A program made the translations under genes and the position numbers. Under the pieces are notes generated by a model. It was not told the origin of the DNA and ran no database searches. It was given only the letters and a program-made list of their open reading frames with translations. From the NCBI RefSeq assembly GCF_002904295.1, contig NZ_PPHG01000090.1, positions 1 through 40,000 on the forward strand: a DNA stretch of 40,000 bases, written 5' to 3'. Positions 38,787-40,000 of this stretch are shown here, in pieces (within the stretch, counting starts at the first letter, position 1; every line of letters begins with the position of its first letter). Source of the stretch: Amycolatopsis sp. CA-128772 (GTDB taxonomy: Bacteria; Actinomycetota; Actinomycetes; Mycobacteriales; Pseudonocardiaceae).

Positions 38787-38895
38787 CCGTCTGTAAGCAC
38801 TCTGACCTGCGGCAATGGCGTTAAGTGACCCCCCTGTTTCGGGGTGGTTCCGGGGCATGTAATCTTCTCTTCGTCGCCAGGAACACCGGGTCACA

Positions 38896-38914
38896 CCGGG
38901 GCCGCAAGCCCCGG
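38896..38914 (+). terminator. Hairpin insulating the amidase operon from the rRNA promoter
   Basis: CCGGGGC and GCCCCGG form a perfect 7-bp stem around CGCAA, about 110 bases after the amidase stop and 22 bases before the rRNA -35 element. The stretch 38787-38895 also has a weaker ACCCC...GGGGT hairpin near 38829-38845 and TAATCT at 38860-38865, which could be the -10 of an additional upstream rRNA promoter, but its -35 is poor. No gene is seen there. Confidence 0.45.
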
Positions 38915-38936
38915 AGACCAGGCCGGGACGAGCGGG

Positions 38937-38965
38937 TTGACACCGCGGATCGGACCGGGTAATGT
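38937..38965 (+). promoter_or_regulatory. rRNA operon promoter
   Basis: TTGACA (38937-38942) and TAATGT (38960-38965) are separated by exactly 17 bases. This is the closest match to the vegetative consensus in the window. Transcription would start near 38972, about 245 bases before the mature 16S rRNA. Confidence 0.85.
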
Positions 38966-39217
38966 TCAGCGTCGGCCCACGAGCGGCCGCCGACCCCCTA
39001 CGACTAACACCGTAGGCTAAGGCATGCTCGACCAAAAGCTTGTGAATATCGCTTGGAACAACTGCCGAGGATTTAGCCGCGGATAACGCGGGTGGATTCA
39101 GAGTGTGTTGCTTGAGAACTCAACAGTGTGCTAGTGAACTAAGCCAGTAGAGCTTATGTATTGAACCTCGTATGAGGTTCCTTTGAGAGCATTAAATTGC
39201 CTCGATTAAACTGTTCA
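38966..39217 (+). other. 16S rRNA leader (pre-rRNA spacer)
   Basis: This A/T-richer transcribed spacer holds no gene. It contains a hairpin CCTACG...CGTAGG (38997-39016), the TTGAGAACTCAA palindrome (39112-39123) within TTGCTTGAGAACTCAACAGTGTG, a leader sequence typical of actinobacterial rRNA operons and probably linked to antitermination or processing, and a perfect hairpin GAACCTC-GTAT-GAGGTTC (39163-39180). The complementary processing strand would lie after the 16S gene, outside the window. Confidence 0.7.

Positions 39218-40000
<783 letters not shown>

Overview
The window is high-GC actinobacterial DNA with GTG starts, G/C-rich codon third positions and short intergenic gaps. The right end carries the first half of a 16S rRNA gene whose sequence fits the Pseudonocardiaceae, most likely Amycolatopsis (inference from memory of 16S; not searched). 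There is no phage, CRISPR array, insertion sequence or tRNA visible. Most of the window reads as stable chromosome with one catabolic island and a few decayed genes.

Layout. 1-3.7 kb: the end of a proline-rich protein, a 61-residue conserved small protein, a CooC/ParA-like ATPase, an RNB exoribonuclease and a signal-less BtuF-like metal/corrinoid-binding protein. 3.65-15.6 kb: a polyamine/GABA island. On the minus strand, gabT overlaps an aldehyde dehydrogenase gene and is followed by a frameshifted HAD gene. A PucR-type regulator diverges from gabT. A soluble Cache-domain protein and a FadR-type GntR regulator follow on the minus strand. The GntR gene diverges from a five-gene operon: aminobutyraldehyde-type dehydrogenase, then a PotA-PotD-PotB-PotC-like ABC importer. 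The reading is uptake of putrescine or spermidine, oxidation of the amino-aldehyde to GABA, transamination to succinic semialdehyde and oxidation to succinate. 15.6-16.05 kb: a deletion scar holding the tails of an SDR gene and a TetR-like gene. 16-17.5 kb: proline iminopeptidase, a 64-bp tandem repeat, and an isolated 30-codon gene with its own promoter, ribosome site, terminator and an upstream palindrome cluster.

17.6-25.2 kb: undecaprenyl-diphosphatase (uppP), a CtaG-like membrane protein, panB, the large bifunctional lysX, a DUF998-like membrane protein and a DinB-family protein. 25.4-29.7 kb: ogt, a secreted subtilase, a glyoxalase-like protein and glutamine-dependent NAD synthetase. 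29.8-38.8 kb: secA2, a Hip1/CaeA-like lipoprotein protease, an LppX/LprG-type lipoprotein, an MFS transporter, glnA2 and a secreted amidase. The co-occurrence of panB, a Hip1-like protease and glnA2 recalls the mycobacterial Rv2222c-Rv2225 neighbourhood. 38.8-40 kb: an rRNA promoter with consensus spacing, the leader and the 5' half of 16S rRNA.

Two sequence-level habits stand out. At least ten genes have a -10-like hexamer exactly six bases before the start codon, as expected for leaderless mRNAs. Four converging gene pairs overlap by exactly four bases through shared stop codons, three of them through CTAG. The best candidate for something undescribed is the 30-codon transcription unit with its palindrome cluster at 17.23-17.49 kb.
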